The position numbers were made by a program, and so were the translations under genes. Of a DNA stretch of 64,000 bases, positions 35,537 through 44,957 are shown piece after piece. The notes beneath the pieces are model-generated. The model worked only from the letters and a program-made list of their open reading frames with translations. It had not been told where the DNA came from and did no database searches. The stretch covers positions 18,135-82,134 of the forward strand of contig CALMQS010000089.1 in the NCBI GenBank assembly GCA_937871285.1, written 5' to 3'. Source of the DNA: an uncultured Sphingobacteriales bacterium. GTDB lineage: Bacteria > Bacteroidota > Bacteroidia > Chitinophagales > Chitinophagaceae. Within the stretch, counting starts at the first letter, position 1; every line of letters begins with the position of its first letter.

Positions 35537-38500
35537 CTACGCTACCTGCCTGTCCTCACCCCATGTTTTAGAGAAGCTGATATCAATGACCAGGAAAATG
35601 CTGATGTCAATAGCGAACGTTACCTGGGCACTGCAGTCTGTTTTACCACCCTGCCGCACTACAATTCCTTTTGCTTCGATGGTAATGCAAACACATACCA
35701 GCCCGCCCAAAAGATTGGCCTGCCCGCGGAACAGCATCAATGCGGCAAGCACCACTTTATCTTTATCGGCATACATTTCTACGCCTACCATAAAAGTTAC
35801 ACTGGCGTTACCTACTACAGGTAAACTAACAACTATGGATACCCCAAATCCGAATTTTAAAGTGAGACTCGGACCTACCTTTGTATCTGCCGCAATTTTT
35901 ACATCTACCGCGCCAATAGCATATATGGAACCAACGCCAACGGAGTAGCACATTATCTGCAAACCACCATGAAACTGCAGGAAAGCGCCTGCTGTTGGGA
36001 GTAACTGAGACGGGTCGCTTGTTACTTTAAGCGCAGCGTTAAAATATACGCCAACGGAGAGTGAGGCTTCCAGCTTGAGCGGTGTTTGTGCGCTGTTGTA
36101 TAACTCATCGGTTGGCGGAAAACGGATAAGGGCGATCTCTTTGGTAGCTTCAAATTTATATTCCCATATTTCACCGCTGTTGCTCATGGCTAACTTTAAG
36201 CCCTTTTTTAGCGCCTCTCCGTAATCGCCCGAACTTAAGGAAGCAAGCATCTGCAAAATATCAATTACAGGCTGCAGCGCATCGCTGAATTCAATTTCAG
36301 GCGTGGGTATGCCTTCTGTTGGACTGCTGCCACCTTCATAACTGCTCTCTTTTCCTTTCTGCGCATCAAAATTGCCTTTAATGGTCATCAGCCGTTTCAT
36401 GTCGCCCAGGTCTACCACCATTGCCAGGTTATTCATCCGGCTCTTCCACTGGTCGGCCATATCGCCTGCAAAGGAATCTACATCGAAATTTAACTTGCTG
36501 TCTACATAATTCGCAGGCGCATCGGTTTTTTTACCGGTTTTGTATTCGATGTAAATCCGCAATGCTTCTGTGTCTACAAGCGGAATTTCAAAAGACGGTA
36601 CATCAAACTTTAATGCTTTATCCAATACGCCGTTGGCGCCGTTCTTTAACATGCTCATACCCTGCTTAATGACTGCTTCGCCGGCTTTTTCCGCTTCCAC
36701 TTTCATGAGCTCCAGCACTTTTTCACCTCCGTCTTCCAAAGCGTTTTCCACAAAAGCCTGGAAGGTATTTCCATTGGCGTCTTTGCTGTTGAGCAAAGGG
36801 ATCGTTTTGCCAAAATCTGTAATGGCGTTACCAATATTGGGAAATATGCCGTTACCCGTCATCAGCCGGTAGGCATCTGCAAAAATGGGCGGCGTTTTAC
36901 TGAGCATTTTATCAACGTTCAGTCCATACGCCGGCGTAAGAAACAATGCTTTTTGCGTGGCCGTTGTTTGCAGGTAGCCGAAGTTGATGGTATCGGCGGA
37001 AGGATCACGAAGAATTTCCAAAGGATGAGCAATGCGAACGAGCTTTTGCTGTAATGTGGCGGCATCCACTACATTTCCTTTTTTCCATGCAGCAGTGCGT
37101 ATAAGCGGAACCGTTACATCCTGCGGAAGCGGTATCACTTCGCCTGTACCCGCATTGTGCTGCACCATAGCCCAACTGCCGTCTTTGGGTAAAAAAACAT
37201 TTCCTCTTGCCGCTACTACAAAAACGGGTATGGTACCTGCCTTATTAATAGAGGCGCTTAGATCAAACCGGTTAACGCGGACCTGCTGGTTACTTTTGTT
37301 GATGTCTAACACACAATCCACTTCACCGCCTATACTGCCGTTCTGCAGTTGCAGCAGCGCTTTCAGTTGCTCTGCCGTTAAAGGTTTCCCCGCGGGCGCC
37401 ACCTGCACATATCCCAGCACCCTTTTGGATACCACTCTTTTATTTATATGACCCTGCACTACATTTTCTATTTCCACGTCGGCATCAAAATATACGCCAC
37501 CGCATTTAACCGGCTCATTACGCTGTGTGGCGCCATTGGTATACATCTGGCCTTTTACCCCATTTACATAGTCTGCATTGGGTGCTATAATATTTTCTGA
37601 TGTATACTCCGTTACAGAAGGTGCGTCTTTGATATTACGCACATTAAACAGTCCCCTGATGATACCGGGATGGAACTCGTAGGGCGCTTCAATGTTTTCA
37701 AAATCGGCCAGGGTTAATTTTGCAAAAGGATCTTTTCCCTTTTTAAGATAGCTGTAGGAAAAATCAAAAAGCCCGTCGCTTTCTGCTTTCCATCCGCTAT
37801 CTGTTCTGAATACATAGCCGGAGCCTGTGCGGAAAACGGTAATGGTTCTTACCACCCGGATACCCCAGGGATAAATAATACTTTTTACCTGGATCACTTC
37901 ATGCCCTGTTCGCCCGAGCATTACGTCGAACCTGGCCTGGCTGGTTTGCGCCATAGCAGCGCCCGGACTTAACCAGTTGCTGAACATGCTGGCGCCGTAA
38001 CCGGTAATATCCATACGCGATACCGGCACGCCACGCGAATCTTTCAGCAACGAGGAAAGGCTGAGCGGACCAAATAGAAATTCATTGTTGAAAATCTCCG
38101 TTACACGATGACCCAAATTACTGGCATAAGATGCCATTCCAAACCAGTTCAGCAGGTTATTGGCCTGCACCGTATAGCCGGGAAACATATCACTATCATA
38201 TTCTGTTGGATTGGCAGGATTGGGCTTGCCAAATCTTCCGGCCTGCAGGCTTATCTGAATGCCGCCTTCAAGCTTATAGGTATTATCTTCTTCATTCTTC
38301 CTGAACTTCGGACGTATATTTTCAATCGCCGGTTTCTGCGGCTCAACAAAATGTTTTGAAATATAGCTGATAGCTTTCATTCCGAAAGGCAGTGTAAAAG
38401 TAGCAAGCGTATAATTACCGGGCTGCGATTTAAAATCTTCAACCAGTCCGTTGGTTACCGGTATGGGCGCCAGTGGAACCGGAGCCTGGTTATTGTTCCA

Positions 38501-41131
38501 CATACGGGCCGGGCCGCCATCATCGGCATAATATAAAAAACCCGCTTCGGGATCCATTAAGAGCTTGGGGGAATTGGGATCAAGGGGATTGTCCCTGTCG
38601 GGCGGCGTTAAATTTATTTCGGGTTCCCACGCCATCAGCGGCAATGTAAATGCCCGTACCCTGTTTGCCGGTAATTTCACCTGCATGCCTTCCACCAAAA
38701 ACGGGAATGCATTATTCCAGGTGTTTGCATTATAATCTACACTGTGCACTTCACCATCTGCCCCCCTTACACTGCCGGTTCTTATAAGCTGCCAGTCTGC
38801 ACCAAAGCTCACGCCCAGTTGGTTAGCATTACTACTCACATCTAATAGCGAAAAGAATTCCCGCTGCAACTGTAAACCACTGTCCCATACATCTTCAACA
38901 TCTTTCTTCATTTTAAATAACTCTTCCGGACTGTAAACAGCGCCATTGGCATTTTTAAACCCGGCCAGCAGGTCTGTATTCATTGAAGGCTCTTCCTTCA
39001 GGATGACGCCGGGAAATCTTTCGGCAACAATCTCCGGCGCAAAGCTTTCAGCCGTTAACCTTACCGCGGTAGCGATACTGCCAAATAACGGCTTTTTTAC
39101 GGCAGTGGCTACCACTCCGGAGGGCTTGCGGGAAAGGGCTGTTGCTGATCTTACGGCAGCGGTAGTTTTTTTTGCTGTTTTGGCGGCAGTCTTCTTTTCC
39201 GGTAATGTGAGCAGATCGGGAAGCTCATTTCCGCCAAAATAAAAATCAACGCTTACCTCATCGGTTTGGTCTTCCGCTTCTATAAAACTTACCACACAAA
39301 TCAGCAGGCTGTTTATCCCGTTTGCACCGGCAATACGGTTGTATCTTTCGGAATAAACACCCCTTCGCCATAGTCCCAGGTTAGCAATATAAGGATCAGG
39401 CAGCGTAGGCAAATAACTATACAATGAGAAGATGAATATGCAATTTCCCCGGATCACATTTTCCATAGCGTCATCGCACTCACCAATAAGGATAAACGAT
39501 TTTACCGGTGAAACGGTGAATAACGCGTTTTCCAGCGCAATGGAGAAAAGATTTAATTCCTGTGCGGGAGCAGCACCCGGAATGTTTACGGCATTAGCGG
39601 AAGCAGCCTGGTCTGCCTGCATATCTTCTTCCATCAGCATTATCCTTCTGCCGGTTTTTCCTGCGCTCAGCATCATATGACAGGAAGACGACTGAACAGG
39701 AAAAGGTTCTCCGTTTACCTTAACCGGGCGGTCGGTATAAATAGTAGCGGCACAGCCTGTAATTAACAGTTCCTGCGCGTTTTTACTATTTATAATAAAA
39801 ATCAAAGGCGCCTTTTCTAACAACACTATATCCGCGGTGGTACCGTGCGGATTCAGGTCATCTTTCCATAGCTCCAGGTGATGTGAAGCGCCGAGCGCAT
39901 CGGCTTCCATATCGGTGATAACAATCTCACCGGGCTTACCTGATATTACAGGTTGCTTCAATCTTACGTCTTCATTTTGCAATCCGTTCCATGTCATGCG
40001 CCAGCCTTCACCACATTGTAACAATGCAACACCGTTGCCCGTTGCCTGCACAGGATTGTTAATATTTAATGTTGCGGCAGGGAAAGCCCACCATGATTTT
40101 TGTATGAGCGCCTTGCCTGAGATACCGGTCCACGGACTTTTATATTTAAAGATAGAAAATTCATTTACATCCGTTTTCCATGGTATCAACACCTGGTTGT
40201 TATTATATGCAGGCGTTACACTGGAAGCCGGTGTGAAGCCGAATGCCACAGCCTGTCCGTATATTTCACCTGTTGCCGGACCAACTTGAGTAATAGTGCA
40301 TTTATTGTTCTGCCACGAAAATTCCCATATTTCCGGTAACTGATAAGTGGCTTCTCTTGCATCCCTTCCGTAAGGCGAGGTTTCTGCCGCACCTTCATCT
40401 GTATGCTGTGCCAGTTTGAGCGACACCTGTATATTAACTGCTGGGTTTAATGTGATCTGGTTATTCTGAATAGTGGGTGCAAGGCTTAATTGTATACTGC
40501 CTCCTTTTACTGCCACGCCAACAAACCGGTCTCCGGGGGCTGCAGCAGAAAGGAATTTCGCACTTATCCAGCAACTGCCTGCTACTATTGTATAGGTTGT
40601 AGCAAGCTCTGCCGGCAAACCACCCGGAAACAGTATCCTTCCCTGCCGGAAAGAAGCCTTAAATAACAATGCCGGCTGTGTGCCGATATACAGGGTAATT
40701 AATTTTTCATAGCGGTAAATGTCTATCCATATTTCGCGTCCTTCATTATTTAAAAAGGGACCAAAGGTTTCGGCGGGTTTGGCTCCTGCGGCCCAGTCGG
40801 GTACACTGCCGGCCACTGCGGCATTTAATATGGGTACACTGCGTACAAAAATGCTTTCGCCCTGCATTGCTTCCACAGGCGCAGTAGTACGTGCAACCCT
40901 TGTGCTTATATCGGCAATACTGCTGAGTGCGGAAACTTTAATATTGTCGCGGCTATACAGGTTGGAATTGGCGAAAAGGTGTTCAGTTCCCGTATCTTCC
41001 ATTTTCTGACTGACCAGCGAAGCCGCAATCCTTTCCCTCGCCTGCTGTAATTGTCTTTCCTGGTCCTGACCCGTAACGGTAAGATGGCCCGTTATGCTTT
41101 CCAGCATAGTGGCTAATTGCGCTTGTGTCAT
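35537..41131 (-). CDS. Giant cytosolic protein of unknown function (1864 aa)
   Basis: Unrecognised. No signal peptide. The N-terminal 100 residues are helical (QLATMLESITGHLTVTGQDQ, then many Gln/Arg). The middle is beta-rich, with a Lys/Ala linker KKTAAKTAKKTTAAVRSATA near residue 650 and helix-rich segments around 1450-1600. The last ~230 residues are a run of amphipathic, glycine-containing strands (LEASLSVGVYFNAALKVT, VGSIYAIGAVDVKIAAD, FAIDISIFLVIDISFSKTWG) as in large beta-barrel or lipid-facing folds. Similar C-termini occur in other very large bacterial proteins I have seen only as hypothetical. It is the first gene of the row that leads to the 1484-aa protein and the encapsulin genes. 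Confidence 0.85.
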   Translation of the reverse strand: MTQAQLATMLESITGHLTVTGQDQERQLQQARERIAASLVSQKMEDTGTEHLFANSNLYSRDNIKVSALSSIADISTRVARTTAPVEAMQGESIFVRSVPILNAAVAGSVPDWAAGAKPAETFGPFLNNEGREIWIDIYRYEKLITLYIGTQPALLFKASFRQGRILFPGGLPAELATTYTIVAGSCWISAKFLSAAAPGDRFVGVAVKGGSIQLSLAPTIQNNQITLNPAVNIQVSLKLAQHTDEGAAETSPYGRDAREATYQLPEIWEFSWQNNKCTITQVGPATGEIYGQAVAFGFTPASSVTPAYNNNQVLIPWKTDVNEFSIFKYKSPWTGISGKALIQKSWWAFPAATLNINNPVQATGNGVALLQCGEGWRMTWNGLQNEDVRLKQPVISGKPGEIVITDMEADALGASHHLELWKDDLNPHGTTADIVLLEKAPLIFIINSKNAQELLITGCAATIYTDRPVKVNGEPFPVQSSSCHMMLSAGKTGRRIMLMEEDMQADQAASANAVNIPGAAPAQELNLFSIALENALFTVSPVKSFILIGECDDAMENVIRGNCIFIFSLYSYLPTLPDPYIANLGLWRRGVYSERYNRIAGANGINSLLICVVSFIEAEDQTDEVSVDFYFGGNELPDLLTLPEKKTAAKTAKKTTAAVRSATALSRKPSGVVATAVKKPLFGSIATAVRLTAESFAPEIVAERFPGVILKEEPSMNTDLLAGFKNANGAVYSPEELFKMKKDVEDVWDSGLQLQREFFSLLDVSSNANQLGVSFGADWQLIRTGSVRGADGEVHSVDYNANTWNNAFPFLVEGMQVKLPANRVRAFTLPLMAWEPEINLTPPDRDNPLDPNSPKLLMDPEAGFLYYADDGGPARMWNNNQAPVPLAPIPVTNGLVEDFKSQPGNYTLATFTLPFGMKAISYISKHFVEPQKPAIENIRPKFRKNEEDNTYKLEGGIQISLQAGRFGKPNPANPTEYDSDMFPGYTVQANNLLNWFGMASYASNLGHRVTEIFNNEFLFGPLSLSSLLKDSRGVPVSRMDITGYGASMFSNWLSPGAAMAQTSQARFDVMLGRTGHEVIQVKSIIYPWGIRVVRTITVFRTGSGYVFRTDSGWKAESDGLFDFSYSYLKKGKDPFAKLTLADFENIEAPYEFHPGIIRGLFNVRNIKDAPSVTEYTSENIIAPNADYVNGVKGQMYTNGATQRNEPVKCGGVYFDADVEIENVVQGHINKRVVSKRVLGYVQVAPAGKPLTAEQLKALLQLQNGSIGGEVDCVLDINKSNQQVRVNRFDLSASINKAGTIPVFVVAARGNVFLPKDGSWAMVQHNAGTGEVIPLPQDVTVPLIRTAAWKKGNVVDAATLQQKLVRIAHPLEILRDPSADTINFGYLQTTATQKALFLTPAYGLNVDKMLSKTPPIFADAYRLMTGNGIFPNIGNAITDFGKTIPLLNSKDANGNTFQAFVENALEDGGEKVLELMKVEAEKAGEAVIKQGMSMLKNGANGVLDKALKFDVPSFEIPLVDTEALRIYIEYKTGKKTDAPANYVDSKLNFDVDSFAGDMADQWKSRMNNLAMVVDLGDMKRLMTIKGNFDAQKGKESSYEGGSSPTEGIPTPEIEFSDALQPVIDILQMLASLSSGDYGEALKKGLKLAMSNSGEIWEYKFEATKEIALIRFPPTDELYNSAQTPLKLEASLSVGVYFNAALKVTSDPSQLLPTAGAFLQFHGGLQIMCYSVGVGSIYAIGAVDVKIAADTKVGPSLTLKFGFGVSIVVSLPVVGNASVTFMVGVEMYADKDKVVLAALMLFRGQANLLGGLVCVCITIEAKGIVVRQGGKTDCSAQVTFAIDISIFLVIDISFSKTWGEDRQVA

Positions 41132-41368
41132 CTAAAAAGATTTATTCAATAAAAGAATGCGCTCAGACAAATGGCTGCGCCATACGCCAAAAGCCGGCAG
41201 TATTTGTCTTTACTAAAATTTTAACGGAAGTTGAATTTTAAAGAAGGAACGGAGGAGGCGGTACATAGGATCTTACTCAGGGAGGAACAGTAATATTAAA
41301 AAATAGAAATGAGTAATCAAAGCAATGTTGATAAATTATTGCATGGTTAACAAATTGTTTCCCAACTT
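41132..41368. other. Upstream region of the giant-gene row
   Basis: AT-rich DNA that must contain the promoter for the 1864-aa gene. I found no exact TAnnTTTG box on the minus strand. The rest, up to the transposase gene, is occupied by REP-like units. Confidence 0.3.
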
Positions 41369-41398
41369 CCGGTTCATAGAAACGAATCAGGGCGGTTG
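41369..41398 (+). repeat. Degraded REP-like unit
   Basis: CCGGTTCATAGAAACGAATC followed by AGGGCGGTTG: a diverged copy of the unit at 42128-42158, with several stem mismatches but an intact GGCGGTTG tail. Confidence 0.55.
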
Positions 41399-41479
41399 CA
41401 ATGTGGTTGAACTGGTGGAGAAGCTAAGGCTGCTGACGGCTGTAAAAAAACATTGATATATTTTATTAATACCTCAGCC

Positions 41480-41502
41480 CTGGTTCGTGTCTCACGAACC
41501 AG
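41480..41502 (-). repeat. REP-like hairpin at the transposase 3' side
   Basis: CTGGTTCGTG, loop TCT, CACGAACCAG: perfect 10-bp stem, in the reverse orientation to the other flank. It ends 13 bases from the transposase stop codon. Confidence 0.7.
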
Positions 41503-41515
41503 CTTCATTCATTTC

Positions 41516-42070
41516 TTAAAATATAGCTGTGATATCATTCAAAAACCCAAAATCATCAATGCCCGTTTCATAATATTTCGCTGATGAATAGTGGTATTTA
41601 ACCGGGTCGTCTGTTAATTGCCAGTGTTCTGCCAAAGGATTATCGTGAATGTATTGCAGTTTTTGCATAACAGTTTTCTTTTGTGTGAGTTCAAACGCCA
41701 ATGGATTCCGCTGCCAGAATTCATAATTTTTGTTAGCTGCCTTTACTGAAAAGGAGGGCAGAAACAATGGATCATTATGGATAAGATGATTTTTAAACGC
41801 ATGAGCGGTAAATTTTAAAAAAGATCCCTGGGCGGTTTCTTTTCCATTCAATCCATTCATTTGCCAGATAAGGTGGATATGGTTGGGCATGATCACAAAT
41901 GCATATACTGTAATTTTTCCTCTTGCTGATAAGGTGGAGAGCGAACCGGTGATTATTTGCTTTGGTACATCACCGGATAATAGCTTATGCCAGTTATTAA
42001 TGGTAGCTGTCCAGAAATATATCTTTCCTATTTCCATATAGGACTTACGGTGTTCTTCAAAATAATACAT
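41516..42070 (-). CDS. REP-associated tyrosine transposase (RAYT, Y1_Tnp)
   Basis: A 184-aa single-strand nuclease of the IS200/IS605-like Y1 class. The HUH metal motif is in FVIMPNHIHLIWQMNG and the catalytic tyrosine candidate is in MQKLQYIHDNPLAEHWQL. WQRNPLAFEL and YHYSSAKYYETG are typical of the domesticated RAYT branch, which moves or maintains REP hairpins rather than a full insertion sequence. REP-like units lie on both sides (41480-41502 and 42128-42158) in opposite orientation, which supports this reading. No terminal IS structure beyond these hairpins is visible. Confidence 0.9.
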   Translation of the reverse strand: MYYFEEHRKSYMEIGKIYFWTATINNWHKLLSGDVPKQIITGSLSTLSARGKITVYAFVIMPNHIHLIWQMNGLNGKETAQGSFLKFTAHAFKNHLIHNDPLFLPSFSVKAANKNYEFWQRNPLAFELTQKKTVMQKLQYIHDNPLAEHWQLTDDPVKYHYSSAKYYETGIDDFGFLNDITAIF

Positions 42071-42127
42071 TAACGAATGTATTACATTTCAGATTATGAA
42101 TATACGAACGAAGAAGAATCCCAATTT

Positions 42128-42158
42128 CCGGTTCGTGAGACACGAACCGGGGCGGTTG
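42128..42158 (+). repeat. REP-like hairpin unit at the transposase 5' side
   Basis: CCGGTTCGTG, loop AGA, CACGAACCGG, then the tail GGCGGTTG. The 10-bp stem is perfect. This is the reference unit for the family; other copies lie at 41369, 41480, 44918 and, diverged, 47911. Confidence 0.72.
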
Positions 42159-42192
42159 AAGTTTCCAACTTCCGGTTCTCTAATTAAAGCAA

Positions 42193-44313
42193 TCATGCCT
42201 GAGGGGAGACAGGTAAAGCTGCACAGGAAAAAGAAACATAAAAAACAGTGCCCCCACCCTTGCGGTTCTCAAACCACAATTTGCCTTCGTGCGCATCCAT
42301 AATTTGCCTGCATATAGCAAGTCCCAATCCATACGAAGGTTCCCCAGAAGTGCCCTGCCTTTTAGAATCGGCTGTCATCTGAAATATTTTTTCTTTCAGG
42401 TTTTCCGGGATGCCAATACCCCTGTCTTTTACCGCCACGGTTACAACAGCATTATTAATGGTGAAATCAATATCAATACCGGCATTTTCGGGGCCAAACT
42501 TTATCGCATTCCCGATCAGGTTACTAAAAACGCGCCAGAGCTTCTCCCGGTCCGCCTGTACAACGCAGGGCACGGTTTGTAATTTCATGATTTGATTTTT
42601 CTCCGCTGCTTTGGATGCAAGCATCTCCACACAATAAGAAACCAGTACGGCCAAATCCACGGGCATTTTATTAACATCGTTCCGCCGCTGACCGGTATGC
42701 AAAAGCTCCTCTATAAGTTGAACAGCATGGTGACCTGCTTTGCTGATCATTTCCAGCATTTTGCGCTGACCGGGCAGGTAATTATCATCTTTCAGCAAAA
42801 AATCACTCATGCCTGCTATACCACCAACGGGATTGCGCAAATCGTGGGCCACCACCTTCATCATCCTGCTGTTTTCGGCATGGCTGTTTTCCAATGCAGA
42901 AAATGCTTTTTCCAAATGAGCATTCTTGTTGGATATCTTCGTGTTGAGCTTAGCAAGCACTGCGATATGTTTTTTCGACTGGCGATTATTCCGCCAGATG
43001 AGCAGCATTACCAGCACAGCCATGGCTGCGCCTATTGCCGTAACAATAAGATATATGGTTTTGAGATCATCTTCTTTTTGCAAAGCATCCAGCTCATACT
43101 CGTTTTTTAAATAGTTCAATTCTTTATTGATATCCGGAGACAGCACGCCTCTTTCCGCGATTTCTATAGAATCGCTGATTTTCATATAGCGGGTGAGATA
43201 GCTGTTTGCTTTACGGAAATCATTATTTTCTTCAGATACCCGCGATTGCATCAGGTTCCATTTTCCCATGATTTCAGGGTTGGGAAAACTATCCAGCCCC
43301 CTTTTCAGGGCAAGCAATGCGGCTTCGGCCTCATGCAGCCGCTTTTGCCGGATATACAGGTCGGCCAGCTTGGCAAGCGACCAGGGCACATCTTCAACCG
43401 CGCGGCGGGGCAAGCTATTGATGCGAATGCTCTCTTTCAGTAAGCGTTCGGCAGCGGAATCGTTCCCCGTTTCCATTAAATCCTTTGCAAGGTTGCCATA
43501 AATAACTGCTGTGGCCGCCTCAATAAGAACAGTATCAAGGATCTTTTGATTTTGAGCATTATACCGGAATGCCTTGTGTGCGTTATATTGGATATAGCGC
43601 AGCGCGCTGTCGAAATAATATATGGCGCTGTCGTGCATATTCAGCCTGCTGTAGCATATGCCAACATTGTCGAGGTCTGCCTGCTGGTTGGCAAAAAGTG
43701 TGTGTTCTTTGTTGGGATCGCTGTTACGGTTACAATCAGATCGTTGTATATAAGCCTCTTTAAAGAACATGGCTGCCTCATCATAACGTTTACGCTTGTA
43801 TGCAATTTTGCCCAGGCTGGTAGTGGAATTGGTACGCTGGCATATATCGCCTGTTTTTAAAATGGCTTCCCGTGCCAGGAAATAAAAACCAAACGCCTCA
43901 TCGTAGCGCTTAAGGGCGTGCAGGTCATCGGCCTTATACGATAACGCCGTGGAATACCAGTGCAGGTACCCTTTTTCACGTTTGAGCTGCTTAACAATCA
44001 TAAGCATGCTGTCTGAATACATTAAAGCCCTGGCATAATCCCTTTTTTGCGTATAGTAGTACCCTCTTTTTACACTATAGGTTTCATACATCCGTTCCGG
44101 ATAAGGCAGGTCGGCATATATGGAATCAACCGCTCTGAAATAAAGCACGCTGTCTTCAATATACTGCTGGATCTTCCTGAATTTAAAATTTTCGAATACC
44201 TCCCGGTTTCCTGCTTCCTGATGATCGCGGCAGGCCGCAGAGAAAAGAATAACCGCCGCAAATACCGATAATACAGTAAGCCGCATTTTTTTCTCACGCT
44301 TCATGATAATCAT
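42193..44313 (-). CDS. TPR-containing sensor histidine kinase, putative lipoprotein
   Basis: A 706-aa hybrid-free kinase. A leader with lipobox-like LFSAAC (from the internal ATG at 44286) suggests an exported N-terminus; ATGs at 44313 and 44304 are alternative starts. About residues 60-400 are TPR-type helical repeats (for example ALKRYDEAFGFYFLAREAIL). A membrane segment IYLIVTAIGAAMAVLVMLLI near 430 leads to a coiled coil and the kinase: H-box VVAHDLRNPVGG, N-box NLIGNAIKFG, G1 DRGIGIPE and G2 GLGLAICRQI. It probably senses an extracytoplasmic signal through the TPR part. No response regulator is adjacent, so the partner is elsewhere. Confidence 0.9.
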   Translation of the reverse strand: MIIMKREKKMRLTVLSVFAAVILFSAACRDHQEAGNREVFENFKFRKIQQYIEDSVLYFRAVDSIYADLPYPERMYETYSVKRGYYYTQKRDYARALMYSDSMLMIVKQLKREKGYLHWYSTALSYKADDLHALKRYDEAFGFYFLAREAILKTGDICQRTNSTTSLGKIAYKRKRYDEAAMFFKEAYIQRSDCNRNSDPNKEHTLFANQQADLDNVGICYSRLNMHDSAIYYFDSALRYIQYNAHKAFRYNAQNQKILDTVLIEAATAVIYGNLAKDLMETGNDSAAERLLKESIRINSLPRRAVEDVPWSLAKLADLYIRQKRLHEAEAALLALKRGLDSFPNPEIMGKWNLMQSRVSEENNDFRKANSYLTRYMKISDSIEIAERGVLSPDINKELNYLKNEYELDALQKEDDLKTIYLIVTAIGAAMAVLVMLLIWRNNRQSKKHIAVLAKLNTKISNKNAHLEKAFSALENSHAENSRMMKVVAHDLRNPVGGIAGMSDFLLKDDNYLPGQRKMLEMISKAGHHAVQLIEELLHTGQRRNDVNKMPVDLAVLVSYCVEMLASKAAEKNQIMKLQTVPCVVQADREKLWRVFSNLIGNAIKFGPENAGIDIDFTINNAVVTVAVKDRGIGIPENLKEKIFQMTADSKRQGTSGEPSYGLGLAICRQIMDAHEGKLWFENRKGGGTVFYVSFSCAALPVSPQA

Positions 44314-44434
44314 TTTTCAACCTGCGTTTTATGTTTGACGTTATACCTGCAAACGTTTTTTGCTTTCCTAACGTATGTAACACGCGGCATAGTACGCTAA
44401 AATACCACTTCTTCGCACGATAATATTTTTAAGA

Positions 44435-44539
44435 ATGAAACAACTGTTTATAATATCCCTTCTGCATGTAATTTGTTCCGGGATGCCGGTTGCGCAGCAA
44501 AAACATAGCATTATTGATAACGCAGTTTTTCCTTCCTGA
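44435..44539 (+). pseudogene. Short secreted-protein remnant
   Basis: A 34-codon frame encoding a signal peptide-like start (MKQLFIISLLHVICSGMPVA) and ending at TGA 44537. Plausible continuations appear in other frames downstream (one reads ITDNSRIYSEQAVPVLGANK), so this may be the start of a disrupted exported protein. Weak evidence; I do not recognise the family. Confidence 0.3.
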
Positions 44540-44665
44540 AAGATATCACGAAAGGGATAACAGACAACTCACGGATATACTCCGAACAGGCTGTACCAGT
44601 ATTGGGAGCCAATAAAACCGGCGGAATACTCATCCGGCCCGGCGGAAGAAACACAAAAAAATAAA

Positions 44666-44695
44666 GGAAAAACGAACGCCTCCGGCCGTTTTTCC
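44666..44695. repeat. GGAAAAACG hairpin
   Basis: Arms GGAAAAACG and CGTTTTTCC around CG-rich spacer. The same design, CCGGAAAACG with CGTTTTCCGG, occurs at 50985-51013. It may act as a terminator or be a dispersed repeat. Confidence 0.45.
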
Positions 44696-44791
44696 GGCCA
44701 CCGCCTCCCCCTGTGTAACATGCCTTTAAATTTTTAGTTCATCTAATAAACCCCGATCCAAAGATCAATAAGGATTCCTGTTCGTGAGATA

Positions 44792-44907
44792 CCATAGCCG
44801 TCAACTTAAAATGCTTTAGAGGAGGAAAGCGCAGTCCAGTCTCACCTTTCCGGCACGTGGAGACACGTGCCGGGGCGATCGCCTTGGTAAGTGTCCCCAC
44901 TTACCAG
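44792..44907 (+). repeat. Compound repeat, copy 1 (CCGTCAACTTAA type, right end missing)
   Basis: Begins CCATAGCCGTCAACTTAA, continues TTTAGAGGAGGAAA, then a perfect hairpin CCGGCACGTG/CACGTGCCGG (44850-44873) and a second hairpin TGGTAAGTG/CACTTACCA (44885-44906). The same order of parts occurs in reverse orientation at 58152-58284. This copy lacks the closing TTAAGTTGACGG and runs instead into a REP-like unit. Confidence 0.65.
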
Positions 44908-44917
44908 CTTCAAACTT

Positions 44918-44948
44918 CCGGTTCGCGAGACACGAACCGGGGCGGTTG
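44918..44948 (+). repeat. REP-like hairpin unit
   Basis: CCGGTTCGCG, AGA, CACGAACCGG and the tail GGCGGTTG: same family as 42128-42158 with one stem mismatch. It lies 10 bases beyond the stop of the oxidoreductase gene and directly after the compound repeat. Confidence 0.68.
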
Positions 44949-44957
44949 CATTCCACT

